DNA of 64,000 bases, taken from positions 22,885,191-22,949,190 of the forward strand of contig NC_092026.1 of the NCBI RefSeq assembly GCF_042242105.1. The letters run 5' to 3'. A program made the translations under genes and the position numbers. The DNA comes from Pempheris klunzingeri. Lineage: Eukaryota > Chordata > Actinopteri > Acropomatiformes > Pempheridae. How positions within the stretch are numbered: position 1 is the first letter of the stretch; each line of letters opens with the position of its first letter. The notes beneath the pieces were generated by a model, which was given only the letters and a program-made list of their open reading frames with translations, was not told where the DNA came from and did not search any database. Below, in pieces: positions 36,244 to 48,771 of the stretch.

Positions 36244-39200
36244 GTTTGATCTTCAGGTTGCCAGCTGGTCCGCCGTGCCACTGGCTCCTCTCTGTTGCCC
36301 CGGACATGAGGTGACAGTGTCTTGACTTGTCCTCGTCTTTTCTCTTCCTCACAGGAGAGCCCACTTTCTACATGGACCGTATCCAGCCACTCACTTCGGA
36401 CCCAAAGCCTGTATTCTTCCCAACCCAACTTCAGTCATGTAAGCGTCAGGGTGCTGAACTTTGTGTGTACAAACTGGTTGTTGAGGACATTACACAGAGG
36501 AGGTTGCGTAATTGTGTGAGATAAGATAAAATGGGAAATGCTGTGATTGGATGTTACATGAAATGGGATGACTAACAGAGCAGACTACAGATGCTTATTG
36601 TCACCTGGTCTCAAGAGTGTTACCTTGGACTTGGTCTGAAAACACACGCTCACACACACACATAGATGATATTGTCTGCGCTATGCCAGTCATTCGCCAC
36701 GCGAAGGAGGAGAGAGAGAAACGGTAAAGAGGAAAGAGTTTTTTTTAAATTCTGATGTTTGGAATTTGGACCTCACTCTTACATATGTAACATCAGAGTG
36801 TCGTAACAGTATGTAGCTGGTGGAACGGTGTAGATTTATCTTTATTTAATTCAGAAGATGAGGTAAGACGTTGTTTCATGGTGGCATTTGTCTTAATCTG
36901 GAACTTGTCAAGATCGAGCAAACTGAAAGTCTTAAGACAGTGTGATTATGTAACGGTTAACTGTTTTTAAAGACATAATGAGCGTGGTGTGTTTCTGTGT
37001 TTCTACTGTGTGTAAAATGTGTGTGTGCGTGTATGTGCTTACTCACTTGTGTGTGTATTTGCGTGTGTCAGGCACATCCAGGACCCAGCCAGCCAGCGGC
37101 TCACCTGGAATAAACCTCCTGTCAACGTGCTCGTCATCAGGAAAATCAGAGATGAGAGCCTGGTCGAGCCTTTCAAAGAGCTCTGCAGGTTTCTAGTGGA
37201 GGTACGGGATCACAGGAGTTCATACGCTACATGCTTGTTATCATATATGCTTTGCAAGATGAATGTGTTATGATGTTGTGGTGCACCTGAGGAGGCAGAC
37301 TTTATTATCCGAAACAAAACAGAAAACAAATGTGGATTCTTTAAGATGTCTTGAGACCCTTTTGATTTTGCACACATGAACGACACATCATTTGAAAGCC
37401 TCACCGAACAGTTTTTATGGTCACATTAAATCTGAGGTGCTTTTACATCCAGCGATACATACACAGACCAGCTCAGTCTCAGTCTCAGACCAGCTGCACT
37501 GATTGTAAGATCACCACAGCTGGAGCAAATGATCAGAAACACGTGAGACGTAAGTGTGTTAAAAACAGCATGAGTTAGATTTACAGAAGCTGCAAGAAAT
37601 GAACTATTATCAGACATCTAGAGTAACAGACAACAAAAAATAGATAAACTGTGTTGTATGAATAATAAAAAATAATTTTTTTGAAAGACAGAGAAAAGCA
37701 CAACTCAAGAGCACTGAGTTTATTTTCTTTACAAAAAGTCCTTAAAGTATTCATAAATTACTTTATACGAAAGACTGCAAAGCGTGCAAAGTTATTCAGA
37801 AATGTTGCAAGCAACGCCTCATAATAGGGAAGTGTTGATTTTGGCAAAACCATAAGATGAAGTCTGCATTTTTTGTGCATTTTGTGTGTTTCTCAATAAT
37901 AAATCAAGAAATATTGTTTTGCATTGTTAGTCTACGAATGAATGAATGAATGAATGAATGAATGAGTTATACCACGTTCCAGTTTTGTATGTAGTTTAGT
38001 CAGTGGGGGTGACTCTTCTGTTTCCATTTGGAGATCAGATTATCCATTTCATTGATTTCTAATATAGTTTCATCCTGCTAGTAAACTAAACTCATGTTCC
38101 TGCTGAGAAAAACGGTGTCCAGGAACAGAGCGCACACTGAAATGTTTGTGGTGCTGAAGAGCAGAAAGAATCCAGGAAATGAACCAGACATGTAGGTGAA
38201 AGTAACAGTAACAGTCTGGTCTCACGGTTAGACGGACACCTTTCGGCCACATGTTTCCAAAACAAGCTGTGCTTTGTGTAAGGAGACAGTCGGCGACGGC
38301 CAGTGAGCTCACACCGGGTGTTTTCATTCCACACGAACACTGTCACATTAAACTCCGCGTGTTTGGCAAACCCTCAACTTCATTTTAGAAAACGTAATTT
38401 CATGCACTGTCTGTGTGTGTTTTGGCTGCTGTCACTAAAGCGTGTCTTTGTGTGTCAGGAGAAGCAGATGATGGTGTACGTGGAGCGCAGGGTTGCAGAC
38501 GACGCTACGCTGTCAAAGGACGAGGCATTCGGCTCCATCCGCAATCAGCTCTGCACCTTCAGAGAGGGTCGGTCACATCAATGCTGAACTAACGGCATCA
38601 ACAGTGTCCCCTGTGGAACAAGTGGTTTGCTGTGGAGGCGATTTGTCTCTTTTCCTCTGCTTGTACACTTTTCCTCTCCTCGCCTCCCCTCTTCTCTCTC
38701 TTCATCTGTCTCTGCCTGAGACCTCCTGTTCTCCATCTCGTGGTCGATCAATGTTCTCCTTCTGTCTGTCATGGTAAACAACAAGCTAGGCCACAGCCAC
38801 AGCCTGCTGTGGGAAGTGAGTCATTCCCGGTGTGTGACAGAAGAACCAGCATGTTGCCGCAGCCACAGAAACATTAATGCTATTAGTGGAGGTCACGTTA
38901 CTTTAGTCAGCCATGAGGTGTGTAGATAAGCTCAGGTTGCAGTATGATGGTGTCACAGACGGAGGAGAAATAAAAAGTGAAAAGCTACCAAGTTACCAAC
39001 GAGGTTCAGAGCCTTTTATCTTGGATGCAACCACTTTTATTTAGGCTACATAATTGTATCTGTTAATATTAAACACATATGTAAATAGTATGGTCAACTA
39101 AGTCAGCACCAGAACTGATTTCAACCTCAGTTTTAAATTCATATGATCCAACACATTTCCTCCTGGACAGCTTTTCTGCTTAATGGCTGCTCTTTTTACC

Positions 39201-41154
39201 CACCTCGTGTGCCTTTCTGTTCTGTAGAAAATACCTCAATAATTTCCTTAAATTAGTGCCATTAACTTTTGAACTGACTGAATCCTGTGATGCGTATGCA
39301 GGGTGCAGGCAGTGGGAGACAGGAAAATGTTCTGTGATCAGGCCACATTCCCTTCTTCAGACATTTGCTGCTATGGAAACATGTTACCAGTGGAAACACT
39401 GATCAATCTGACAATTTTGAAATGAATAATGATATAATATGATCATAATTGTCTGAAATAAAAGTAACAATACTGTGATGTAAAATGTTCCATTAAAGAT
39501 AAAAGATCTGTGTGCACAGTTTTATCTACAGTGAACTAAAGTGAAGACGTTTAAATTGTAAAACGCTAAAATATTTAAAGGTCCTCACTCTGAGGACATG
39601 TTAATATGTAAGCCGCACTTTAATGTTGTGCTTAATGTTGAGTAGCTTTAACAAAAACAATGTGCAATACAGTATAAGCTCATAGTTTTATGTGTAGAAT
39701 CTTAATTTCATGAATAACCAGCAACACAAGCTGACAGGATGAAGAGGTCAGCATGTCTCCTTGAGGTGTAGTGAAGTAGAACGAAGTCTCACTAAAAGGA
39801 ACCTGTAGAAACGTACCAGTGTGTATGTGTGTTTACATTCCTGCCTCTGCAGCCCAAAGTTACTTCACATCACTATAATGTTACAGAAGATGTTTTACTC
39901 TGTGGTCTTCTGTTATCACTGGTCTTAGCTCTTAGCACTGGTCAAAGGACGCTTCTTTCTCTCGGTTATATTCTTGAATGAAATCTGTTTTTTTTTAATG
40001 CCGTTCAGATGAAAACGACATGTATTGAATATTGAATATAGCAGTGGTTCTGTCTGCCTGCAGGTTATGACGACATCTCTGACTGCATAGACCTGATCAT
40101 CTGTCTGGGTGGAGATGGAACTCTGCTCTACGCCTCCTCCCTCTTCCAGGTAATCACACTTTTATCGATTTCTACAGACACACAGAAGTCAAATAAATAA
40201 AACAAGTTTAAAAGCTAAAGTACTTTATGTCTTTATTTGTTTAAATCAATAGTATATCTTGTCCTTTCTTACCTTTGGGACTAGTACTGTCAAACCTACA
40301 GAGCTGTGATCAACATGGATTTTTCTGATGTGATATTTTATCTTTCCTGTACAAAGATTTGACTTTGCTTTACTTTTACTTATCTATTTTTAAATGACTT
40401 ATCATAATCCTACTGTTAACACTGCAAAATAAAAGATTTTTCAAATTTCTGTGAAACTAAATCTTAAAACCTCGTGTCACATAGATTATTGAACATCATT
40501 TGAGGATCAGACAATACAGAGCGGTGGCTGATTATTATTTTGGGAAAATTCAGACCTGCATTTTTGTCTCTCACATTAGTTAATGTAGTAGGTTTGTGTA
40601 TAAGCATATGATATTTAGTATTTTACTGTATGATTGCTTATAATTAACTCTCTGATTAAAGAAAGTCTGTAAGATATAGCATAACAGATTTTGAAAAGAA
40701 ACTACCATATAAAAACTTTAATTACCAAATGTATACCCCTAGTCTCAGTGTTGGGAACTGTATGTAGTTCAGACACAGACGAGTTACTGGGTCACTGAAA
40801 AGTGTGAATCCAGCTGACTGATTCCTCTGTCTGGACTGGTTTTCGTCCGTAGGGCAGCGTCCCTCCGGTTATGGCATTTCACCTCGGTTCTCTGGGTTTC
40901 CTGACGCCCTTCAAATTTGAGTCATACAAGACCGAAGTGGCCAAAGTGTTTGAAGGTAGAGAGGAGCTGTGTATGACAAACGGATCTAATGTGAACTGTT
41001 GCAGTCAGTAAGTAGATCATGTGCACGTCTGTGTGCTCATGTCTGCATGTGGGTTTTCAGGCAACGCGGCCATCACCCTGCGCAGTCGTCTGAAGGTGAA
41101 GGTGGTGAAGGACTTACTTCAGAGAGCGGGCCAGCAGACGTTCAGCCGAGAGCC

Positions 41155-41187
<33 letters not shown>

Positions 41188-44100
41188 ACACAACGGACTG
41201 CTTCCTCATGGACACACCAACAGTGAGGCCGGGAAGGTCACCCTGCAGCTACAGGTGAGGACAAGGAGACCAGAGGGAACATCCATGTTGGCATGTATGA
41301 GCTTCTGGTGTGTTTTCCAGTCGCTTTAGTTTGAAAGACCTGAAGACGTCCTTGTCAAAGTGTCATAGTGGTCATTTTTAATAGTCTACAAAAAAAAAAT
41401 AGACAAAGCAGGGTAAAGATGCAGATCGCTGGGACTCCCAGTTCACCACAGGAACCATTTTAGGAACATGGGAACTGTGCCCACATTTCAACCAGAGGAC
41501 TCGGGCACTCTAAATTTAGTTCATCTGCCTTAATTCCAGGTACCTGAGAAAGCACTTTCTGATGGCCCAGAAACTAAGTGGGTGGAGGTTGCAGTGCTGA
41601 ACGTCGCAGATTTGTCAAACACCAACCTCTCGGCTGCTACAGCTCTTACACAGCGTTGTTCACACAATAAGGAAGTACTGGGTGGGACTGGAGTCAGTGT
41701 TGAGTCAGACATTTCTTAAAAACCTTAAGTTGTGCAGCTTCTCAATGAGTCTAAAAAGAAAGCAAGATAAAGATAAAGAGCGCGTCTATGAGATCACAAG
41801 TGAGTGACTGATAGAAACATGCTAATTTCTTAATGGTTTCATTGCAGTTACATACTAAAGAGAGATAAATGATCTAAACATCTACTTTGGAGACAGTTTT
41901 CAGTCTCCTTTTCCACCGCTGCATTTATCCATCACCTTCATTCAGTCACACAGCAGCAGTTAATGTTTTTTAATCAGTTAGTGGATTAATTTGCGTAATC
42001 CTCACGGTTCAAGATTGTTAGTTTAGTTCTTGAGTTTATTTCCTCTGGTTTCATAGTTGTTGAACATATTTGGTTGAAAAGGGCTCCTGTGATTCCATCT
42101 TATCCTCCTTATGAATTCCTGATCACACCCCTGAAATGATGCTGTAAGCCCATAACGGCGTTAGAGGCTTACTCTGCGCAAGTGTCTATTGTTTCCTTTT
42201 CACCCTGGGTGTGTTTGCCGGTTCGTTCGTGCGCACAGTTCAGCGAGTGAGCTGGGTTGCCATGGTGACAGTCATAATAAAGCTGCAGGGCGCATATGTG
42301 GGAGAGAAAGTCTGATGTTGTGAAGTTCTTCAGAGGCAGTTGCCATGCAGACCGTGGCGTCAACGGCGCAGTCCAGGCCCGAATGGATATTTAATGAGCT
42401 CTGACGCTCTCGGTCTGACACACTCTGTAACTAAACAACATGCCTGACTGCTGCAGTCATACACACACACACACACACACACACACAGCTGCAGTTTGTC
42501 ATCTTCAGTGCAGCCCTCTCCTCTTCCCCTTCTCCCCGGGGGTTTTTCGTCTCATCGATAAAAGACAGTGATGGATTGCTGTGGTCTCTGAACCTGAATT
42601 TGACCCCCACATTACATCACGTCTGCCGTATCCAGCAGGATGTTTGCTCTGACGTCAGTACAGACATCACTGCAGCACCCTGTGTGACTGACTGAAGTGT
42701 GGAACACGATTTGTATTCTGCTTGTCTGCACACCACCATTTCTCTCTCTCTCTCTGTGTGTGTGTAGCCTCGTCATGTAATGTCGGATTCTGAATCTAAA
42801 ATCCTGCATCTGTCGCTGGCTGATTGTTTTTAGAAAAAGAAGCTGAATTACATTTTTCATTATACACTTTTTACAGACAGGCCTGAAATGCAGACAGGCA
42901 CACACGCTCACACGACCTGTAGATGTGCAACTGCGTTGTGAGGTAGTAGGGCGACGAGGCCGCCACATAACAGCGCCCTCGGAGCCGTTCGGGGTTCCAC
43001 GCTTTGCTCAAGGGCACCTCGGCAGTGCAGGGGACCGGCACCTCTCAGCTCCCCGTTCCCAAGCCAAGTCCCCGTGGATTGAGCAAGTGCTGCTCCCGAT
43101 CTTCATATTTACTGTCTGTTAAAAGGAACAACATATTGAAGACTTTCTTATTGTGCTCCACACTGCATGGGGATATATTTTATTATATTGAATGGCTACT
43201 ACACATCACTCACAGTGCCGTTGTTGCTCTTACGAATGTCTCAACAGATATTAATGACATTTTGGAGGAGATACAGGCCACAAGCCAGTGACAAACTAAT
43301 GGGTATTTGCTACCACCATATGGCCAGTTCTAACTCACTTTACGTCAGACACAATCTGTACAGTCCTTTTCAGGTTAATTCATTGGTTCAAGATCCTATA
43401 TTAGCAGATTTTTGATATGTCATTCCATTTTCCTCTTATTGGTTGCCAAAATCACTTTGGACATGATTATTGTACAAGTATATTGAGAGAAGGCATCAAA
43501 ACATTTGGCCTGTAGATGGCGCTACAGTAACATGATGATTAGTCATGAGTCTGGTTCTGCAAATCCAACATGATCATACATCACTATTTTGATACAGACT
43601 CAAATTAAAAACTATTGAAATGTCAAATTGGAGGATTGTGCAGCCTTTGTGAAGTAATGTTCCCTCTGAGTCCCTTCTCACTTTGCTATGTGTGTGTAAA
43701 TATGTGTGTAAATGTGTGTGCATACAGGTATTGAATGAGGTGGTGGTGGACCGAGGTCCGTCCTCCTACCTGTCCAATGTGGACTTGTACCTCGATGGAC
43801 GACTCATCACCTCAGTGCAGGGAGACGGTACGTCGTACACTTGTTCCTGTCATGTGACGTCGCTCTTTTGTATGACTCATTGGCTCGATTCTTGTCAAAC
43901 GATTCTCAGCTGAAGCAGATCTGGTGAGTGCGGTAAATTCCCTCCGTCTCTCTGTCCTCCAGGTGTGATTGTGTCCACACCCACGGGCAGCACAGCGTAC
44001 GCAGCCGCAGCAGGAGCCTCCATGATCCACCCCAACGTGCCCGCCATCATGGTGACCCCCATCTGCCCGCACTCGCTCTCCTTCAGGCCCATCGTCGTCC

Positions 44101-46096
44101 CTGCTGGGGTGGAGCTCATGGTGAGAATAAGAGAAGGAGGCTGGACTGAGCTCATATTGTGTACAGACGGTGTCGGTGAGACGTTGGGCCGTCACACACA
44201 GCTTCACTGCTCCTTGACAACGAATCTCTGAACACCGTTTTTCCAGATTACATGTTTATCTGCATTTATCGTTTCTCCACTTGTTTACTCAGATTCTTTG
44301 TTTAATTCATCCCGTCTGTGTGTGTGTGCAGCATATAAATATATTTATTTGTTTCTGACAAAGCTGTGTGTGAACAGCTGCTCCAGCATTATGTATTCTC
44401 TCTCTGTACCTTGGGCAACAATATCACAGTTACTTTATTTGTAAACTAATTTAAATTCTTAAAGGACCAGTGTGCTGGATTTAGTGGCATCTAGCGATGA
44501 GGCTGCAGATTACAACAAACCCCTCGGCTCACCGCTTCCTTTCCAAGAGTGTAGGAGAACCTTCAGTGGCTGACGAGGGTTCACGCTCCCTTGAGCTAAA
44601 TGATGAGATTGATTTTCTATTTGTAAGAACAGAAAATGGGATTCCGCCTCGTACTTCTTCTCCGAACTGGTGCATTCACCAAATTCAAGCTGCCACTTCA
44701 ATGTAAACACATTAAAAGCCCCTGGACCTGCTCCCTTTGTAACAAAAACACAGCAATTCCTAGTTTTAGGTGATTGTACACAGTGATGGACAAAGAATAC
44801 AACTGGTCAAATATGACTCCGATACAAGAGAAAGTTGTTCAATCAAGTTTTTACCTTTACTTTTCTTTTTAATGTCACTGCATTGTTGTATTGTTGCCTC
44901 AATGCATGATGACTCTGAAACAACCTACTGAATGCACTGACTCGCCTGTAGCTTGTAGAACAAAGCCTATAGAAACACAACTAAAGCTACAGACAGATAG
45001 CTATTGTCATTTTCTTTTTTTGTCTTTCATTTTATGTTCCTCGTGTGTATTTGTATCCTTTATGTGCTGACCTTGTTCACCTGAATATTTGTACAAAAGC
45101 ATTTTTGAATGATGGTGCTGTGCTTATGATGGAAGTAGAGGACTGGCAGCAAAGGAGGAGTCGGTTATTATAGAATGAAGATTCATCAGTGGATATTTGT
45201 CTTTAAAATGAAGTGAAGTCACCAAAGTTTCCAAAAAAATGAATACTCAAGTAATGTACAGATACTCAAAAAATGTCCGTAGGTACAGTCACAAAGTGAA
45301 GTATTTTGACTCTTATTATACTCACCTGTCAGCATCATTATGAATATCAAATTTCCCATGAATCCTGCACACTGCAACTTTAAACGGCGCTCTTAGTTAT
45401 CAGGAGCATTTTTTGCCTCCATGTCCGTTATGTCATGGCTGTGGTGTGAAGTTTCCATCAATCCCTGTTAATGTTTGACGGCCCAGCAGCTCCATATGTG
45501 TTTTTTCTTTTGAGGTACAGCACTGTTGGAGCCTTTGCTCTCACAGTGGTCTGAGGACTTCACCTAGCCGCCACTTTTTAGCCACGCTAGCAGCAAAGTA
45601 AAGTAGCGAACACAGTTAACATTAGACCTACTGAACAAGACCGTGTTAACATTGTGCTCATGTCATATTCAGCCCCACAGCGCTTCCAGCGTGGCTCAAG
45701 ACTCTTCTCATATCTTCTGTAGTTTGAAAACTGACAGTCTGTCCTCTCACCCCACAAAACAGATCACCTTGTCCCCTGAAGCCAGGAACACGGCCTGGGT
45801 GTCGTTTGATGGCAGGAAGAGACAGGAGATCCAGTATGGAGACTGGTAAAGTTCCTCAGCTGTCATTCTGTTGGCTGTCGTTCTGTTTTTTTTTCTCCAT
45901 TTAGGATTAATTCGTTTCCTGTTTTTCTCTGGACAGCATCAAGATTACGACGTCTTGTTACCCAGTGCCCTCCATCTGTTGCCATGACCTGGTGTACGAC
46001 TGGTTTGAGAGCCTGGCTCAGTGTTTGCACTGGAATGTACGCAAGAGGCAGGCGCGGCTGGCCGACGTCTCGGACTCATCGGACACAGAAAACTGA
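35951..46096 (+). CDS. nadk: NAD kinase (cytosolic), complete coding region in eleven exons
   Basis: NADK phosphorylates NAD+ to NADP+ using ATP, and is the cytosolic source of NADP(H). Coding exons: 35951-36243, 36355-36438, 37072-37201, 38459-38567, 40064-40149, 40853-40955, 41061-41254, 43728-43827, 43963-44120, 45763-45845, 45937-46096. All phases match and the total is 1500 bp, 499 aa (human 446). The invariant GGDGT nucleotide-binding motif is at about 221-225 ([16 protein letters not shown]), the NE motif at about 336-337 ([17 protein letters not shown]), and TPTGSTAY at about 372-379. [12 protein letters not shown] and [20 protein letters not shown] follow family sequence closely. Extra length comes from a basic/Ser-rich N-terminus and a Q10 run at 301-310. 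The start ATG is one base after the acceptor CAG of its exon. Confidence 0.93.
36355..36438 (+). CDS. nadk: nadk coding exon 2
   Basis: Acceptor CTCACAG at 36348-36354; donor CAT|GTAAGC at 36439. Read in phase 2 it gives [20 protein letters not shown] then LPNPTSVM, matching human TTFGPKACVLQNPQTIM. The longer open frames over this exon are in the wrong phase. Confidence 0.88.
37072..37201 (+). CDS. nadk: nadk coding exon 3
   Basis: Acceptor TGTCAG at 37066-37071; donor GAG|GTACGG at 37202. It encodes [20 protein letters not shown] then [20 protein letters not shown], near-identical in style to human NADK at the start of the catalytic fold. Confidence 0.93.
37936..37966. repeat. (GAAT)n tetranucleotide repeat
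   Basis: Seven to eight GAAT units in nadk intron 3. Confidence 0.9.
38459..38567 (+). CDS. nadk: nadk coding exon 4
   Basis: Acceptor TGTCAG at 38453-38458; donor GAGG|GTCGGT at 38568. It encodes [20 protein letters not shown] then [16 protein letters not shown]; human has MIVYVEKKVLEDPA and CTFRED at these places. Confidence 0.9.
40064..40149 (+). CDS. nadk: nadk coding exon 5, GGDGT motif
   Basis: Acceptor CTGCAG at 40058-40063; donor CAG|GTAATC at 40150. It encodes [20 protein letters not shown] and [13 protein letters not shown] is the NAD kinase signature that binds the nucleotide phosphates, with the Asp essential for catalysis in the family. Confidence 0.95.
40853..40955 (+). CDS. 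nadk: nadk coding exon 6
   Basis: Acceptor CCGTAG at 40847-40852 (TAG type); donor GAAG|GTAGAG at 40956. It encodes [20 protein letters not shown] then [15 protein letters not shown]. Confidence 0.93.
41061..41254 (+). CDS. nadk: nadk coding exon 7 with poly-Gln
   Basis: Acceptor TTTTCAG at 41054-41060; donor CAG|GTGAGG at 41255. It encodes [20 protein letters not shown], a variable linker with ten Gln coded by uninterrupted CAG codons (41153-41182), and TLQLQ. Human NADK has a different, non-Q linker here. Confidence 0.92.
41255..43727 (+). other. nadk: nadk intron 7 with repeat remnants
   Basis: 2.47 kb. It holds (CA)n at 42459-42487 and a repeat-like block at about 42950-43110 (GGGTTCCACGCTTTGCTCAA then GGGCACCTCGGCAGTGC), a phrase I know from many fish repeats. 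GTAGATGGCGCTACAGTAAC at about 43513 also looks repeat-derived. Confidence 0.5.
43728..43827 (+). CDS. nadk: nadk coding exon 8
   Basis: Acceptor CATACAG at 43721-43727; donor GACG|GTACGT at 43828. It encodes [20 protein letters not shown] then [13 protein letters not shown], including the NE pair that contacts NAD in this family. Confidence 0.95.
43963..44120 (+). CDS. nadk: nadk coding exon 9, TPTGSTAY motif
   Basis: Acceptor CTCCAG at 43957-43962; donor ATG|GTGAGA at 44121. It encodes [20 protein letters not shown] then [20 protein letters not shown] and [12 protein letters not shown], almost unchanged from human. Confidence 0.95.
44459..45383. repeat. MITE-like element with terminal inverted repeats in nadk intron 9
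   Basis: The left end TTAAAGGACCAGTGTG (44459-44474) and right end CACACTGCAACTTTAA (45368-45383) are inverted complements at 13 of 16 positions. The next bases, TGGATTTAGTGGCATCTAGCGATGAGG split over two phrases, are typical of an abundant teleost MITE. 925 bp is long for such an element, so a second insertion inside is likely. Confidence 0.6.
45763..45845 (+). CDS. nadk: nadk coding exon 10
   Basis: Acceptor AAACAG at 45757-45762; donor CTG|GTAAAG at 45846. It encodes [20 protein letters not shown] then QEIQYGD; the split codon TG|C gives Cys where human has Ser. Confidence 0.93.
45937..46096 (+). CDS. nadk: nadk terminal coding exon
   Basis: Acceptor GGACAG at 45931-45936. It encodes [20 protein letters not shown] then [20 protein letters not shown] and [15 protein letters not shown] at 46094-46096. 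The acidic Glu-run tail of human NADK is replaced by a short Ser/Asp tail. Confidence 0.93.
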
Positions 46097-46772
46097 GTCA
46101 GTGGGCGCCTTTGTCAGACCTACTTGAAAGACTTTCAGTCGGCGCTCTCCGTGGCAGCCGAGTGAGTGAGAGTGAGCCGCTGTGGGACGACCACGAGGTC
46201 AACGCATCGGTCCAGTGTTTGTGCTGGGCTGTGAAAGTGAGAGCACGTGTGTCTACAGACAAATTAGTGTTACATTATTAGAATGTAATCATAATATAAT
46301 AATAATAATAAATAATTATTGATTCATACGCATGTACTTCATACATGTGAGTAAGCATCTCATTACATTCCAGTACATACACAGTCTGTAATTAATAATC
46401 AGAATGATAATCTTACAGGAAAGAGCATGTTTCTCCCCTAGAAATGGGAAAAGATTAAAAAACCCAGGACTGTAAATGTAAATGTCTACATTCAGGATTC
46501 TAGGATACATTTATTTAATGTTATATGTATGTGATATTTATATGTTGTCAAGATGGGAGCTTGAAGTGACTCAGTCAAAGACCGCTGTATGTGTAACTGT
46601 AGCTTTGTTCATTCATTTTTTCAGTTGCTTTCATTTCAAGTTAAACTCTAGCCATCAGATCGCATGTCGTAGGACAAAACAAAATAGAATGAGTTAGAGA
46701 GACCTCATGTCGCTTTCATGGTTATTAAACTGTCAAATGGTCAAAGTCTGTAGCAGAAGGGAGTAGTGCCAA

Positions 46773-46778
46773 AATAAA
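46773..46778 (+). terminator. nadk: Poly(A) signal AATAAA for nadk (inferred)
   Basis: It is the first canonical AATAAA in a good context after the stop codon (677 bases on). An AATAAATAA cluster at about 46306-46315 is an alternative. GT/T-rich sequence follows. Confidence 0.4.
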
Positions 46779-46796
46779 GCTTAAGCACTTGATAAC

Positions 46797-48740
46797 TTTT
46801 CCTTTAGTCTGCTGAATCATATTATTTAAAGGTCCTCAATACAACATACAGAACGTTGATACCTAAGGACATCTGTGCGCCTTCCACCCCAGGCTCCTCT
46901 GCTTCTACCCCCTCGTCTCCGTCTCCCTCGCCACCAAACCAGGAGGCTCAAAATTGTAAAAATGTGTTTGTCATACTGAGCACTTTTCACCCTCTTTGTT
47001 TTAGCTCCTGTGTCTTTAAGAGCCCGCCTCCTGGAAAAGCCCAGTCTGCTCTGATTGGCAGCTCCAAAGGGGAGCCGCATTAGCCGAGCAACATGCTAAC
47101 GCCAAGTTCAGCAGACTCACCTGCCAAATACACTGCAACACAACAGAAAACAGCAAAACGTACAGGTTCCAGGTCTGAAGTCGGGTCGTGGCAGCCAGAA
47201 TCGATTCATCCTTGAATGTGAACCGTTAATGGCCCTCGCTAAGAAAGCTGTCCCGCTACAACCATTGTGTTTTGAAGTTTTTGACTTCAAAAATGAATTA
47301 AATCCTCTGGTCATCACTTCTTCAGACGGTGGGAGGACACGAAGACTGTTTGCAGCCAACAGCACAATTTGGGTGCTTTGCTTCTACCAGAGCTAGCGTT
47401 AGCCACATAGCGATGGGGAGGATTCAGGCTTTCGGTGGATGTGACTGTCAACCTCCACATGATCAGCTGGCCCTGCTTGTGATGTCACATTTGGGGCCAA
47501 ATCTAAACGGCGTGTTTTCACACACATTTTCTCAAAGATGGAACAAAGAGAGAGGACGTCCTTCTCTCGCAGTTTGACGCACATTAATGCTGAAAACATA
47601 TTTGATGTATTTTTACAAGCAACACATTTGATAACATTTTTCCAGTAAAACAATACTTTCAATTTAATCTGGAGTTTATGAAATAAACATTTTAAGATTC
47701 TTTCAGGACTTCTGGACGACCAACAGCCACCAGTAGAGGAACAGTGTGACTGCAGGACGGAGCAGAAAAAAAGGCAGCTGCTGTTTTCTTCATTATCTAC
47801 AACCAGAGGACTGCCTCTGACTGAGGAGGGACAAAGAGAAGAAAGATGTAAGTGACACCTTTTTTATTCTAAACTTCCTAGTGATGATACACTGAGTGAG
47901 TTTATTGGGTAAAAATAGACTCAGTGGCCAGTTTATTAGGTACACCAAGCAGTGCTGCAGTAAATCACAAGTCACAATGTTCAGTCTTTGTTGAAACTAT
48001 TTCAGAAGAAGGATTTCACCATCATTTTACAGGTTGTAGTTTGAGGTGCCAATACAAACCTGTCAGTGTAACATTATATATATATATATATATATATTGT
48101 TATAATTCAACTGCAGCGTCCAAAATGATCAAGAAGTTAAAACAGCACCTTTCAACAAAAACGGAACATGAAGGGAGAATTAACCGCATCAGGCTGCTTT
48201 AGTTTTAGCTTTGTGTGCCTGATAAACTCACCAACCTTCTGCTAGCGTTCGCATTAGATGGACCCTGCAAAATCAAACTGTTTCTGCCAATGCAGCTGTA
48301 ATGATTAGTCAATTAATTGATAAGCAATTGGCAATTAATTAGCAACAATTTTGATGATTTAAAAAAAAAAACATCTGCCTTTTTCCGATTTTTAAAAATG
48401 AGGATTTTCTGCTTTTATACTGGCTGACATTTAATTAACATTTGAATAATTGCAAAAAGAATTATTTGATACATTAACGAAAATGAGTTTCAGCCTTTTT
48501 TTTTTTTTTTTTTTTAATCAATACTGCTACTGGAACTTTTTCAGAACAATGACAAAGTGCATTAATATTGTTGAAATGTCTACAACAGAATGAATCAGCA
48601 TTGATTCAGTGAGTTAACAGAATTTAAACTTCTCTTTGGGTCTCGCTGGTTTTAATTTATTCTTTCCCACAAAAGCAGGAGGATATTTAGTTGCAGAGAC
48701 ACATGCAATAACAAAAAAATAAGATTTTAAAGAAACATAT
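46797..48740. other. nadk-sec62 convergent spacer
   Basis: No exon seen. It contains a GC-richer block at 46870-47090, a 'tttattaggtacacc' element end at 47919-47946, a short (TA)n at 48074-48097, a MITE-like copy at 48295-48500 and a T19 run near 48497. Confidence 0.5.
48295..48500. repeat. MITE-like repeat copy
   Basis: GATTAGTCAATTAATTGATAAGC and AATTAGCAACAATTTTGATG at one end and CATTAACGAAAATGAGTTTC at the other; A/T-rich and eroded. Confidence 0.5.
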
Positions 48741-48765
48741 GACGATACTGTGTGCTTTCTATATT

Positions 48766-48771
48766 TTTATT
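48766..48771 (-). terminator. sec62: Candidate poly(A) signal for sec62
   Basis: TTTATT on the + strand reads AATAAA on the - strand, 2.6 kb past the sec62 stop. The stretch 48.8-51.3 kb has no exon, and its style fits a long 3'UTR. Alternative signals exist nearby. Confidence 0.3.

Larger units (their letters stand above)
36439..40852 (+). other. nadk: nadk introns 2-5
   Basis: Introns 36439-37071, 37202-38458, 38568-40063 and 40150-40852. The second holds a (GAAT)n tetranucleotide run at 37936-37966. A second open frame upstream of exon 4 (38303-38458) has no support. Otherwise AT-rich with nothing recognised. Confidence 0.6.

Noticed and set aside
35925-36314. 129-codon ORF overlapping nadk coding exon 1 in another frame
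   Set aside because: Only the MENSE frame joins in phase to the exon that encodes HFGPKAC; the overlap is a high-GC shadow.
43812-44207. 131-codon - strand ORF opposite nadk exon 9
   Set aside because: Antisense shadow of a highly conserved high-GC nadk exon.
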